64,000 bases of DNA from Aromatoleum bremense (GCF_017894365.1 NZ_CP059467.1:2666001-2730000); one strand, 5' to 3'; positions 45,432 through 54,869 are shown, counted from the stretch's first letter. Numbers and translations are program-made. Notes: generated by a model from the letters alone, not told the origin.

Positions 45432-46423
45432 GCCCGGCCGCAGCGGAAATGCGGGGCCGAGGAAACTACCGGATCGCGGTCAACGCCGAATGGACGAGCA
45501 AGTGCAACGCGCTGTGCCCGATGTGCCCACGCGAGCTGATCGAGCACCCTCAGCTCATGAAGCGGGAGAGCTGGCAGCAGTTGCTCGGGCGGCTGTCGCC
45601 GGAGAGGGTTTTCCGTGTCGTCATCGCCGGCTATGGCGAGCCGACCACGCACAAGGGGTTCTTCGAGTTTGTCGACGACCTTCGCGGTCATCCGGTGCGC
45701 TTCGACATGGTCAGCAACGGACACCTGCTCGACCCCGACAAGCTCCGCCATCTGGACGGCGCGATCGAACTGCTGCTGGTGTCCTTTTCCAGTATTGATC
45801 CTGCGGTGTATGGACGTGTCCATGTGAACCTCGACCACGCTCGCGTCATGGCGAACATCCAGGCTGCACGGAAACTGCTCCGGCACACGCGGCTCGCGAT
45901 CAGCCTCACGCCGATGGCCGAATGCCTGCCTTCGCTGCCGGAGACGATCGACTGGCTGCGCGCGCAGGGCGTGGATACGCTGACAATGTCGCCGACCCTG
46001 TACAACCGCGCCGGCAGCCTGAAGGCCGACGAGCCGGCAACGCGCACGTTGCGCGACACCATCCGGCGCCATCGATTGCGCTCGCAGGAAATCGATTTCA
46101 TTCCCGGCGCCCGCGACCTGCTGCGGCAATGGCGCCGCAACCGCTTCCGCTGCATCCCGCGCAACGTCGATGTCTTCGTTTCGGCGGCAGGAGAATATCT
46201 TTACTGCTACAACGACATCGGCCACCGGCACGTCATCGGGCACGTGGCGACCGACAGCCTGGATGAGGTGCTGAGGCGGCGCGAGGGCATGGGGCCGATC
46301 GCCGAACTGTGCAACGGCTGCAACATGCGCCACCGTTACGGGGCAGCCGAGTTGCTGAGGGCCGGCGCGTCGTTTGCCAAAGCCCGATTCGAGGGCGGGC
46401 TCACCGCGCTGCGGTCCGCCTGA
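45428..46423 (+). CDS. Radical SAM protein with C-terminal auxiliary-cluster domain
   Basis: The 331-residue protein has the radical SAM cluster motif CNALCPMC (Cys26, Cys30, Cys33), a GEPT motif (GYGEPTTHKGF) and a TIM-barrel core, then a SPASM/twitch-like tail with FRCIP, YLYCYND and LCNGC (four Cys, enough for one extra [4Fe-4S] cluster). Such enzymes often modify ribosomal peptides or cofactors. The peptide cores nearby lack Cys, so sactipeptide chemistry is excluded for them; Tyr, Asn or Lys chemistry remains possible. A role unrelated to the peptides cannot be ruled out. Confidence 0.88.
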   Translation: MSPAAAEMRGRGNYRIAVNAEWTSKCNALCPMCPRELIEHPQLMKRESWQQLLGRLSPERVFRVVIAGYGEPTTHKGFFEFVDDLRGHPVRFDMVSNGHLLDPDKLRHLDGAIELLLVSFSSIDPAVYGRVHVNLDHARVMANIQAARKLLRHTRLAISLTPMAECLPSLPETIDWLRAQGVDTLTMSPTLYNRAGSLKADEPATRTLRDTIRRHRLRSQEIDFIPGARDLLRQWRRNRFRCIPRNVDVFVSAAGEYLYCYNDIGHRHVIGHVATDSLDEVLRRREGMGPIAELCNGCNMRHRYGAAELLRAGASFAKARFEGGLTALRSA

Positions 46424-46708
46424 GGCGCGTACCCGGTATCGCGTCGTCGCTTCCGTTCGATCGTGCTGGCTGCGGCGTCCGCGATGCCGGCGATGCCGGC
46501 GATGATCCCGCTGTCGCCCCCCCTCGTTCCGCCCGGTCGAGGTGATACGATCGCTACCGGTTCGTTGCGTCGCTGCTCCATCGGGCGCTATCGCGCTATT
46601 CTTTCGGCCGGTACTGCCGCGCGCAGGACATCGGCAAATACGCCGAAATCCATTTCGACTCGATCCTGAACGCTCTCGCGGCTGTTTCCGCGCGAGCGGA
46701 GGTTCCCG

Positions 46709-47812
46709 ATGAAGGCCCCGATTTTCCTGGCTGCCCCGTTGGTTCTGCTGGCGCTGCTGACGGGCTGTTCCGACCCGCCGGTCGCCGACAAGCCGCCGCG
46801 CGCGGTGCTCGTGCGCAGCGTCGCCGAGACGTCCGTGCCGACGATGAACGTGAACGTGTATACGGGCGAAGTCCGCTCGCGCTTCGAAACGGATCTCGCG
46901 TTCCGCATCGGCGGCAAGATCACCGAGCGACGCGTCGATGTCGGCGCGCGGATCCGGCGTGGCGACGTGCTCGCGCGGCTCGACCCGCAGGATGCCCGGC
47001 TCGCCGCGAACGCCGCCCGCGCGCAGGTCGTCGCGGCCGAAGCGGACGTGGCGCTCGCGCGCAGTGAGTTCGATCGCAGCAAGAGCCTGCGCGAGCGCAA
47101 TTTCATCAGCGAGTCCGCGCTCGACAGCCGCCGCACCGCCCTGCAGGCGGCGCAGGCGCGTTTGCGCCAGGCGCGGGCGCAGGCGGCGAGCGCCAGCAAC
47201 CAGGCGGAATACGCGACGCTCGTTGCGGACCACGACGGCGTCGTCATTGCGGCGCCCGCCGAGCCCGGCGAAGTCGTTTCCAGCGGCCAGCCGGTGGTGC
47301 GCGTTGCACGGCTCGACGAACGCGAGGTGCTGATCCACGTGCCCGAGAGCCGCGTCGGCGGACTCGCGGTCGGCGCGAAAGCCGTTGTGCGCCCGTGGTC
47401 CGATCCGGACCTCGAGTTCGCGGCCGTGGTGCGCGAGATTGCCCCGGCGGCTGATGCCGCCACGCGCTCGTTCGCGGTGCGGGTCAGCGTCCCGCGCGCC
47501 GGCGAGGCGCTCCCGCTCGGGGCGACGGCGAGCGTCGCGTTCGCGTCCGAGGCGGCGGCGCAGACGGTGCTGCCCTTGCCGGCGCTCACAAGCGTCGATG
47601 GGCGCGACGTCGTCTGGATCGTCGACGACGCCTCGACGGTGCGCCCGCTCGCGGTCGAGGCCGGCGAGTTTCGCGAGAACGGCGTCGTGATCCGTTCGGG
47701 GCTGCCGCCGGGCGCGCGCGTCGTCGTCGCCGGCGTGCATCGCCTGATCGAGGGCGAAACCGTGCGGCCGGTCGACGAAGCCGCCCCCGTCGCGGTGGAT
47801 GTGAGGCGATGA
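46709..47812 (+). CDS. RND periplasmic adaptor lipoprotein
   Basis: The 367-residue protein has a lipoprotein signal ending LLTGC (Cys near 19), a lipoyl/hairpin region (IGGKITERRVDVGARIRRGD; coiled coil ~90-165) and a beta-barrel with membrane-proximal domain. It is the adaptor for the RND pump encoded next, which it overlaps by 4 bases (ATGA). The 285 bases upstream hold no regulator gene and no convincing promoter motif; a short direct repeat (GATGCCGGC twice, near 46482) is all that I see. Confidence 0.9.
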   Translation: MKAPIFLAAPLVLLALLTGCSDPPVADKPPRAVLVRSVAETSVPTMNVNVYTGEVRSRFETDLAFRIGGKITERRVDVGARIRRGDVLARLDPQDARLAANAARAQVVAAEADVALARSEFDRSKSLRERNFISESALDSRRTALQAAQARLRQARAQAASASNQAEYATLVADHDGVVIAAPAEPGEVVSSGQPVVRVARLDEREVLIHVPESRVGGLAVGAKAVVRPWSDPDLEFAAVVREIAPAADAATRSFAVRVSVPRAGEALPLGATASVAFASEAAAQTVLPLPALTSVDGRDVVWIVDDASTVRPLAVEAGEFRENGVVIRSGLPPGARVVVAGVHRLIEGETVRPVDEAAPVAVDVRR

Positions 47813-50800
47813 GCCGCGGCGCCGGGGAGGCGGGCGGCGAACCCCTCGATCACGGGCGCTTCAACATCTCGGCGTGGGGGCTGCGCCACCCGTCGCTGGT
47901 GCTGTACTTCATCGTGGTGCTGACGCTGATCGGGCTCTATTCCTACACCCGCCTCGGCCAGTCCGAAGACCCGCCGTTCACGTTCAAGGTGATGGTCGTG
48001 CGCACCGAGTGGCCCGGCGCGAGCGCGCGGGAGGTCGCCGAGCAGGTCACCGACGAAATCGAGAAGAAGCTGCAGGAGGTCGCGCAGGCGGACTATCTGC
48101 GCAGCTATTCGAAGCCGGGCGAATCGCTGGTGTTCTTCGCCGCGAAGGATTCGACGCCCGCGGACGAGATTCCGGACGTGTGGTACCAGATCCGCAAGAA
48201 AATCGGCGACATCCGCCCCTTGCTGCCGCAGGGGGTGATCGGCCCGTTCTTCAACGACGAGTTCGGCGACACCTACGGCAATGTCTTCGCGCTCGTCGGC
48301 GACGGCCTCGACTACGCGGACCTGAAGCGCTACGCCGAAGCGATCCGCAGCGAATTCCTGCGCGTGCCCGACGTCGCCAAGGTGAGCCTGTTCGGCGAGC
48401 AGCCCGAGCGCATCTTCATCGAGCTGTCGAACACCAAACTCGCGACGTTCGGCCTGTCGCTGCGCGACTTCGTCGACGCCCTCGCCGAGCAGAACGCGCT
48501 GACCGGCGCGGGCTTCTTCGAGACCGCCGACGAGCGCGTGTGGCTGCGGCCGTCGGGCGCGTTCGACGACGTCGAGGCGATCGCCGACACGCTGATCCGC
48601 GCCCAGGGCCGCGCGTTCCGGCTCGGCGACGTGGCCGCGGTCAAGCGCGGCTTCGCCGACCCGCCGGCCGAGCGCATGCGCTTCATGGGCGAGGACGGGC
48701 TCGGGCTCGGCGTGTCGATGCGCGCGGGGGGCGACATCATCGCGCTCGGCCGCGGGCTCGACGACGCGGTCGAGCGCATCGGCGCGCAGCTGCCGGTCGG
48801 CGTGCGCCTCGAACGCGTCGCCGACCAGCCGCGCACCGTCCAGCGCTCGGTCGGCGAGTTCGTCACCGTGCTCGCCGAGGCGGTCGTCATCGTCATGATC
48901 GTCAGCCTGCTGTCGCTCGGTTTTCGCACCGGCGTCGTCGTGCTGATCATCATCCCGGTCGTGCTCGCGATCACGTTCCTGTTCATGAACATCTTCGGCG
49001 TCGGCCTGCACAAGATCTCGCTCGGCGCGCTGATCCTCGCGCTCGGCCTGCTGGTGGACGATGCGATCATCGCCGTCGAAATGATGGCGACGAAAATGGA
49101 GGAGAGCTGGGAGCGCGCGAAGGCGGCGAGCTTTGCGTATTTTTCCACCGCCATGCCGATGCTGTCGGGCACGCTCGTGACCGCCGCCGGCTTCCTGCCG
49201 ATCGCGACCGCGGCGTCGTCGACCGGCGAATACACGCGCTCGATCTTCCAGGTCACGGTCATCGCGCTGCTCGTATCGTGGGTCGCGGCGGTGCTGTTCG
49301 TGCCCTATCTGGGCTTCCACCTGCTGCCGGATTTCCGCGCGCGGCGCACCGGGCCATCGCGGCTCGCGCGCCTCGCCGGGCGGCTGTCGCCGCGGCTCGG
49401 GCGGTTTTTTGCCGCGCGCGCCGCGTACGGGCACGAGCTGCACGACGAATACGCGATCTACCACACGCGCTTCTACACGCGCTTGCGCTCGCTCGTGAGC
49501 GGCTGCGTCCGGCATCGCTGGATCGTCATCGCGTTGACGGTGCTGGCCTTCGCGGGGTCGATCGTCGTCTTCGGGCGCTTCGTGCCGCAGCAGTTCTTCC
49601 CCGATTCGACGCGGCCCGAGTTGCTCGTCGACCTGCGGCTCGCCGAGGGCGTGTCGCACCACGCGACCGACCAAGCGGTCCGGCGCATCGAAGCTTTCCT
49701 CGACGAGCAGGAAGGCGTCGAGAACTACGTCGTGTGGCTCGGCGGCGGCAGCCCGCGCTTCTACCTGCCGCTCGACCAGGCGCTTGCGCAGACGAACTTC
49801 GCGCAGTTCGTCGTCCTCACCGAAGGCCCGGCGGCGCGCGAGGCATTGCGCACGAAGCTGATCCGCCTCTTCGAGGAAGGGCCGGCCGACGTGCTCGGCG
49901 TCGTCAACCGGCTCGAGAACGGCCCGCCGGTCGGCTTTCCGTTGCAATACCGCGTCAGCGGCCAGGACTTCGGCCAGATGCGGCGCATCGCGCACGAGGT
50001 CGCGGCGGCGCTGCGCGCGCACCCGGCGCTGTCGAACGTGCATCTCGACTGGGAGGAGCCGTCGAAACAGGTGCGGCTGAAGATCGACCAGGACAAGGCG
50101 CGCCTGATGGGGCTGAGCACGCGCGACATCGCGAACCTGCTCAACACTTCGCTGCAGGGCCTCGCGGTGACGCAGTTGCGCGACGGCACCGAGACGATCG
50201 AAGTCGTGCTGCGCGGTGCCGAGTCCGAGCGCGTGCATCTGGGCCTCTTGCCGGACCTCGCGATCCCGACCGCGAGCGGGGCCAGCGTGTCGCTCGCGCA
50301 GGTCGCGACCGCCGAATACGGCTTCGAGCAGGGCGTGATCTGGCGGCGCGACCGGCTGCCGACCGTCACCGTGCGCGCCAACCTGTACGGGACGGTGCAG
50401 CCGGCGGTCGTGGTCGCCGACCTCGCGCCGGCCATCGGCGCGTTGCGCGGGAAACTGCCGCTCGGCTACCGCATCGAGGTCGGCGGCTCGGCAGAGGAGA
50501 GCGCGAAAGGCGGCAGTTCGGTCGCGGCGGGCGTGCCGCTGTTCCTCGTCGTCGTGTTGACCGTGCTGATGCTGCAGCTGCAAAGTTTCTCGCTGGTGTT
50601 CATGGTGCTGCTGACGGCGCCGCTCGGCCTGATCGGCGTCACCGCGTTCCTGCTGCTGTTCGACAAGCCGTTCGGCTTCGTCGCGATGCTCGGCACGATC
50701 GCGCTGGCGGGGATGATCATGAGGAACTCGGTGATCCTCGTCGATCAGATCCGCCAGGACCGCGAAGCCGGGCGTAGCGCGTGGGACGCGGTCGTCGAAT

Positions 50801-51048
50801 CGACGGTGCGCCGCTTCCGGCCGATCATGCTGACCGCGGCCGCGGCGATCCTCGCGATGATCCCGCTGTCGGAAAGCGCGTTCTTCGGCCCGATGGCGGT
50901 CGCGATCATGGGCGGCCTGACGGTCGCGACGGTGTTGACGATGCTGTTCCTGCCGGCGCTGTACGCGGCCTGGTACCGCGTCGAGCCGCCGCCGGGCGAG
51001 GGCTCCGGGAGTCCCGCGGCGAACGTCGCAGCGCCGCAAGTGCGTTAG
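47809..51048 (+). CDS. RND efflux transporter permease
   Basis: The 1079-residue inner-membrane protein has the RND architecture: one N-terminal helix, a large periplasmic porter loop, six helices including LGALILALGLLVDDAIIAVEMM (the proton-relay Asp pair), a second loop and six more helices with GMIMRNSVILVDQI. It belongs to the AcrB/MexF-like superfamily; the substrates cannot be inferred. No outer-membrane partner is in the operon, though a TolC is encoded 1.2 kb downstream. Confidence 0.92.
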   Translation: MSRGAGEAGGEPLDHGRFNISAWGLRHPSLVLYFIVVLTLIGLYSYTRLGQSEDPPFTFKVMVVRTEWPGASAREVAEQVTDEIEKKLQEVAQADYLRSYSKPGESLVFFAAKDSTPADEIPDVWYQIRKKIGDIRPLLPQGVIGPFFNDEFGDTYGNVFALVGDGLDYADLKRYAEAIRSEFLRVPDVAKVSLFGEQPERIFIELSNTKLATFGLSLRDFVDALAEQNALTGAGFFETADERVWLRPSGAFDDVEAIADTLIRAQGRAFRLGDVAAVKRGFADPPAERMRFMGEDGLGLGVSMRAGGDIIALGRGLDDAVERIGAQLPVGVRLERVADQPRTVQRSVGEFVTVLAEAVVIVMIVSLLSLGFRTGVVVLIIIPVVLAITFLFMNIFGVGLHKISLGALILALGLLVDDAIIAVEMMATKMEESWERAKAASFAYFSTAMPMLSGTLVTAAGFLPIATAASSTGEYTRSIFQVTVIALLVSWVAAVLFVPYLGFHLLPDFRARRTGPSRLARLAGRLSPRLGRFFAARAAYGHELHDEYAIYHTRFYTRLRSLVSGCVRHRWIVIALTVLAFAGSIVVFGRFVPQQFFPDSTRPELLVDLRLAEGVSHHATDQAVRRIEAFLDEQEGVENYVVWLGGGSPRFYLPLDQALAQTNFAQFVVLTEGPAAREALRTKLIRLFEEGPADVLGVVNRLENGPPVGFPLQYRVSGQDFGQMRRIAHEVAAALRAHPALSNVHLDWEEPSKQVRLKIDQDKARLMGLSTRDIANLLNTSLQGLAVTQLRDGTETIEVVLRGAESERVHLGLLPDLAIPTASGASVSLAQVATAEYGFEQGVIWRRDRLPTVTVRANLYGTVQPAVVVADLAPAIGALRGKLPLGYRIEVGGSAEESAKGGSSVAAGVPLFLVVVLTVLMLQLQSFSLVFMVLLTAPLGLIGVTAFLLLFDKPFGFVAMLGTIALAGMIMRNSVILVDQIRQDREAGRSAWDAVVESTVRRFRPIMLTAAAAILAMIPLSESAFFGPMAVAIMGGLTVATVLTMLFLPALYAAWYRVEPPPGEGSGSPAANVAAPQVR

Positions 51049-51082
51049 AATGCGAAGGTTTTTCTCATCCGGTCGCGCACTC

Positions 51083-51100
51083 TATTAGCGTGTGCTAATA
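51083..51100. promoter_or_regulatory. Perfect palindrome upstream of the Pcm-like gene
   Basis: TATTAGC-GTGT-GCTAATA is a perfect 7-base inverted repeat 20 bases before the ATG at 51120. It could be an operator or an mRNA hairpin close to the ribosome-binding site. Confidence 0.5.
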
Positions 51101-51119
51101 TTTGCACAGGAAGCCCAAA

Positions 51120-51773
51120 ATGAATTTCGAACAAGCCCGCTTCAACATGGTCGAGCAGCAGATCCGCCCCTGGGATGTGCTGGATCAGGACGTGCTCGAT
51201 CTGCTGATGGCGGTCAGGCGCGAGGAGTTCGTTCCCGCCGCCTACAAGACGCTCGCTTTTGCCGATGTCGAAATCCCGATCGGCTGCGGCCAGGCGATGC
51301 TCAAGCCCGTCATCGAAGGCAAGATCCTGCAGGCGCTGCAGGTCAAGCGTTCCGACACCGTGCTCGAGGTCGGCGCCGGGTCTGGCTACTTTGCCGCGCT
51401 GCTCGCCGCGTGCTCCGACTGGGTGCGCACGATCGACATCGAGCCCGAACTCGTCAAGCTCGCGGCGGGAAACCTTGCCCGCTATGGCGTCGAGAACGTC
51501 ATCGTCGAGGACGGTGACGCTGCCGCGGGGTGGATCTGCCGCGCGCCCTACGACGTCATCGTCATGTCGGGCGGCCTGCCGATGTTGCCGCCTGCGCTGC
51601 TGGCGCAGCTCAAGGTCGGCGGGCGCCTGTTCGCGTTCGTCGGCGAAGCACCGGTGATGAAGGCGCGGCTCGTGACCTGTGTCGGCGAAGGTGCGTACGA
51701 AAGCGAGGATATTTTCGAAACCGTCGTGCCGATGCTGAAGAACGCGCAGCGCCACGACGAATTCAAGTTCTGA
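51120..51773 (+). CDS. Protein-L-isoaspartate O-methyltransferase-like
   Basis: The 217-residue protein has MVEQQIRPWDV at the start, VRREEFVP, GQAMLKPVI (where classical PIMT has a Ser/Thr-rich QP motif), and the SAM motif VLEVGAGSGYFAA. Pcm enzymes repair isoaspartyl residues; this shorter Rhodocyclales type may have diverged, since the active-site Ser of classical Pcm (GQTIS) is Gln-Ala-Met here. AGGA precedes the ATG at 51120. Confidence 0.8.
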   Translation: MNFEQARFNMVEQQIRPWDVLDQDVLDLLMAVRREEFVPAAYKTLAFADVEIPIGCGQAMLKPVIEGKILQALQVKRSDTVLEVGAGSGYFAALLAACSDWVRTIDIEPELVKLAAGNLARYGVENVIVEDGDAAAGWICRAPYDVIVMSGGLPMLPPALLAQLKVGGRLFAFVGEAPVMKARLVTCVGEGAYESEDIFETVVPMLKNAQRHDEFKF

Positions 51774-51857
51774 GCAGCGGCGGTTTCCGCAGGCCGGATC
51801 GCGGGCGCGCGCCACCACTGCGAGGGTAAGCGAAACTCCACTTTGGAGGATGTGACG

Positions 51858-52181
51858 ATGCGCCAGATGACTGCTGCCGAACTCGCCGACCGGCTCGCCG
51901 ATGCGTCGCGCGAAAAACCCGTGCTGCTCGACGTGCGCGAGCCGTGGGAATTCGAAACCTGCCACATCGAGGGCTCGCAGCCGATGCCGATGGCGACGGT
52001 GCCGGCACACCTCGGCGAACTCGACGCGGATGCCGAGACGGTTGTCATCTGCCACCACGGCGCGCGCAGCGCCCAGGTCGGCATGTTCCTCGAGCGCCAG
52101 GGCTTCCGCAACGTCATCAATCTGGCGGGCGGCGTCGCAGCCTGGGCGGCGCAGGTCGACCCGGGCATGGCCCGATACTGA
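51858..52181 (+). CDS. Single-domain rhodanese
   Basis: The 107-residue cytoplasmic protein has LLDVREPWEF near residues 25-34 and an active-site Cys in VVICHHGARSAQ (Cys near 65), followed by LAGGVAAW. It should carry a persulfide from a thiosulfate or similar donor. GGAGG lies upstream of the ATG at 51858. It sits between the Pcm-like and tolC genes on one strand. Confidence 0.9.
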   Translation: MRQMTAAELADRLADASREKPVLLDVREPWEFETCHIEGSQPMPMATVPAHLGELDADAETVVICHHGARSAQVGMFLERQGFRNVINLAGGVAAWAAQVDPGMARY

Positions 52182-52202
52182 ATGAAGCGGAGGGTGAAGC
52201 CG

Positions 52203-53564
52203 ATGAAGCGGGTGCTGGCAATCTGTGTGGCGAGCCTGATCCCGGCAGCGGTGTGGTCCGCCGATCTGCTCGATGTGTATCGCGATGCGCTGGCGAATGA
52301 CGCGCGCTATGCAGCGGCCCGCGCGCAGTTCGACGCTGGCCAGGAAAGGGTCGTCCAGGGCCGCGCAGGCCTGCTGCCGGTGATCGGCGCGTCGGCCGAC
52401 ACGACGTGGAACGACGTCGATAGCAGCCAGTTCGGCGACCGGCGCTACAACAGCAACGCCTACGGCGTGCAGCTGACGCAGCCGCTGTTCCGCTGGCAGA
52501 ACTGGGTGCAGTACAAGCAGGGCGAACTGCAGACCGCGCTCGCCGGCGTGCAGTTCGGCGAGGCGCGGCAGGACCTGATCCTGCGCGTGTCGCAGGCCTA
52601 TTTCGATGTCCTCACCGCCCAGGAGGTGCTGATCGCGCAGACGCAGCTGCGCACCGCCGCCGCCGAACAGCTCGAGCTCGCGAAGGCGAGCTTCGAAGTC
52701 GGCACGGTGACGATCACCGACGTGCATGAGGCGCAGTCGCGCTTCGATCTCGCGGTGGCGCAGGAAATCGCCGCACGCAACGATCTCGACGTGCGCCGCC
52801 ACACGCTCGCGCAGATCATCGGTAAGGACCCGGAGCCGCTGGCCGGGTTGCGCGGTGGCGTCACGCTGTCGCGGCCGCAGCCGGACAGCATCGTGGACTG
52901 GGCGAGCGCTGCGGAGCAGGGCGCTTATGGCGTGCAGGTCCAGCAGGTGTCGCGCGAGATCGCGGCCCGCGAGGTCGAGCTTGCGCGCGCGGGCCATTAC
53001 CCGACCGTCGATGTCGTCGCCACCTATGGCCACCAGGGCGGCATCAGCACCAGCAGCAGTTTTGCCGGCACCGGCGGGCGCACGGAAAGCGATGCGCAGA
53101 CCGTCGGCCTGCAGTTCAATTTGCCGCTGTTCGCGGGCGGCGCGATTTCGTCGCGCGCGCGTGAAGCGGCGGCGCTGCGGGTCAGGGCCGAAGCCGATCT
53201 CGAGGAGGCGCGCCGCAACGCCGCGCTCGCGGCGCGCCAGGCTTATCTCGGCGTGACCAGCGGCATGGCGCAGGTGCGCGCGCTGGAGGCCGCGCAGGTC
53301 TCGTCGACGTCGGCGCTCGAGGCGAACCGCCTCGGCTATGAAGTCGGCGTACGGATCAACATCGATGTGCTGAATGCACAAAGCCAGCTCGCCGACACCT
53401 TGCGCCAGCTCGCCCGCGCCCGCTACGACACGCTGCTTGCCCAGCTGCGGCTGAAGGCGGCGGCGGGGACGCTCGGCGAAGAGGACGTCCAGGTGATCAA
53501 CGCGCTGCTCGCCGAGAGCCCGACGAGCTTTGCGCCGGCGCAACTCGGGCCGGCATCGCGTTAG
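52203..53564 (+). CDS. TolC-family outer-membrane channel
   Basis: The 453-residue protein has a cleavable signal peptide (MKRVLAICVASLIPAAVWSA) and the two-repeat TolC pattern: ADLLDVYRDALANDARYAAA, GVQLTQPLFRW and a second QLNLPLFAGG-like block (LQFNLPLFAGGAISS), plus EVGVRINIDVLNAQ. I prefer the ATG at 52203 because GGAGG lies 9 bases upstream; an ATG at 52182 is also possible. It is the general exit duct for type I secretion and RND pumps and could serve the pump at 46.7-51.0 kb. Confidence 0.92.
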   Translation: MKRVLAICVASLIPAAVWSADLLDVYRDALANDARYAAARAQFDAGQERVVQGRAGLLPVIGASADTTWNDVDSSQFGDRRYNSNAYGVQLTQPLFRWQNWVQYKQGELQTALAGVQFGEARQDLILRVSQAYFDVLTAQEVLIAQTQLRTAAAEQLELAKASFEVGTVTITDVHEAQSRFDLAVAQEIAARNDLDVRRHTLAQIIGKDPEPLAGLRGGVTLSRPQPDSIVDWASAAEQGAYGVQVQQVSREIAAREVELARAGHYPTVDVVATYGHQGGISTSSSFAGTGGRTESDAQTVGLQFNLPLFAGGAISSRAREAAALRVRAEADLEEARRNAALAARQAYLGVTSGMAQVRALEAAQVSSTSALEANRLGYEVGVRINIDVLNAQSQLADTLRQLARARYDTLLAQLRLKAAAGTLGEEDVQVINALLAESPTSFAPAQLGPASR

Positions 53565-53573
53565 TCTTGGCCG

Positions 53574-54869
53574 TCATCGCTGCCGCCCCGGCGTGTCCGG
53601 TGCCTTGCCGGATCCGGCCAGCTCCTCGACGATCGCCATCGTTCGTTCGGTCGCCCCGCGGTGCGCCGCAGCGAAACCGCGTCCCGCGGCCCCGATCGCC
53701 TGCCGGCGTGACGGATCCCGGAGCAGCGCGAGCGCCGCTGCCATTCCCGCGCCGGGATCGTCCGCGCGCAGCGCGGCGCCCGCCTCGACCGCCTGGTCCG
53801 CCACCAGCGCGAAGTTGAACGTATGCGGGCCGAGGACGACCGGGGTGCCGACAGCGCAGGCTTCGATCAGGTTCTGCCCGCCGAACGCCAGCCAGCTGCC
53901 GCCGAGCAGCGCCACATCGGCTGCCGCGTAATACGCGAACATCTCCCCCATCGAATCGCCGAGCCACACGCGCGTGTTCGGCCCCACCGGCGTGTCGTCG
54001 GAGCGCCGCTGCAAGCTCAGGCCACGCGCCCGGACCAGCCCGGCGACCTCGTCGAAACGCTGCGGATGCCGCGGCACGAGCGCGAGCAGCGCGTCGTCCG
54101 GGGCGCGCGCCACGAACGCGTCGAGAATTGGTGCCTCTTCCCCCTCCCGCGTGCTCGCGGCGAGGATCACCGGGCGGCCGCCGAAACGCGCGCGGAAAGT
54201 GTCGCTGAGCCGCAACAATGACTCGGGCGGCGCGATGTCGAACTTGATGTTGCCGGTCACGTCGACCCGCCCGCCGCCGAGCGCCGCGAGCCGCCGTGCA
54301 TCGGCATCGGTCTGCGCCGCGATCGCGCTCAATGCGCCGAGCGTGAGCCCCGTCAGCGCCGGCCAGCGCGCATAGCGCGCCGCGGAGCGCTCCGACAGGC
54401 GCGCGTTCGCGAGCAGCACCGGCACCTGCCGCCGTCGACAGGCTGCGAGCAGGTTCGGCCACAATTCCGTTTCCATGATCAGCCCGACCTGCGGCCGGAA
54501 GCGGCGCAGGAAGCGGGTCGAAAGAAAACCGAGGTCGTACGGCAGATAAACGCGAAGCACGCGTGGATCGTCGCCGAACAGCGCCTTGGAGGTTGCGCGG
54601 CCGGTCGGCGTCATGTGCGTCAGCACGACGCTGCGATCCGGCCAGCGTGCGAGCAGCGCCCGCACCAGCGGCTCGGCGGCGCGCGTCTCGCCGACCGACA
54701 CCGCGTGGATCCAGAACACCGGCGCCGGCGCCGCAACGCGGTAACGCCCGAAACGTTCGCCGACATGCCGCAGATATTCCGGCTGCCGCCGCGCGCGCCA
54801 CAGCAGACGCAGCAGCACGACCGGCAGTGCGAAAATCCAGAGCAGGGTGTAGAGCAGACGAGCGAGCAT
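53574..54869 (-). CDS. waaA: Kdo transferase WaaA (KdtA)
   Basis: WaaA adds Kdo residues to lipid IVA at the inner membrane. The 431-residue protein has an N-terminal anchor (LLYTLLWIFALPVVLLRLLW), the catalytic Glu in HAVSVGETRAAEPLV, LIMETELWPNLL, and the GT-B donor region with LGGSWLAFGGQNLIEAC and GPHTFNF. It is convergent with tolC with a 9-base gap. Confidence 0.95.
   Translation of the reverse strand: MLARLLYTLLWIFALPVVLLRLLWRARRQPEYLRHVGERFGRYRVAAPAPVFWIHAVSVGETRAAEPLVRALLARWPDRSVVLTHMTPTGRATSKALFGDDPRVLRVYLPYDLGFLSTRFLRRFRPQVGLIMETELWPNLLAACRRRQVPVLLANARLSERSAARYARWPALTGLTLGALSAIAAQTDADARRLAALGGGRVDVTGNIKFDIAPPESLLRLSDTFRARFGGRPVILAASTREGEEAPILDAFVARAPDDALLALVPRHPQRFDEVAGLVRARGLSLQRRSDDTPVGPNTRVWLGDSMGEMFAYYAAADVALLGGSWLAFGGQNLIEACAVGTPVVLGPHTFNFALVADQAVEAGAALRADDPGAGMAAALALLRDPSRRQAIGAAGRGFAAAHRGATERTMAIVEELAGSGKAPDTPGRQR

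Noticed and set aside
46588..51039. A 1483-codon open frame antisense to the RND genes
   Set aside because: It is an Arg/Ala/Asp-rich shadow of the GC-rich coding strand; the opposite strand encodes clear RND proteins with all family motifs.
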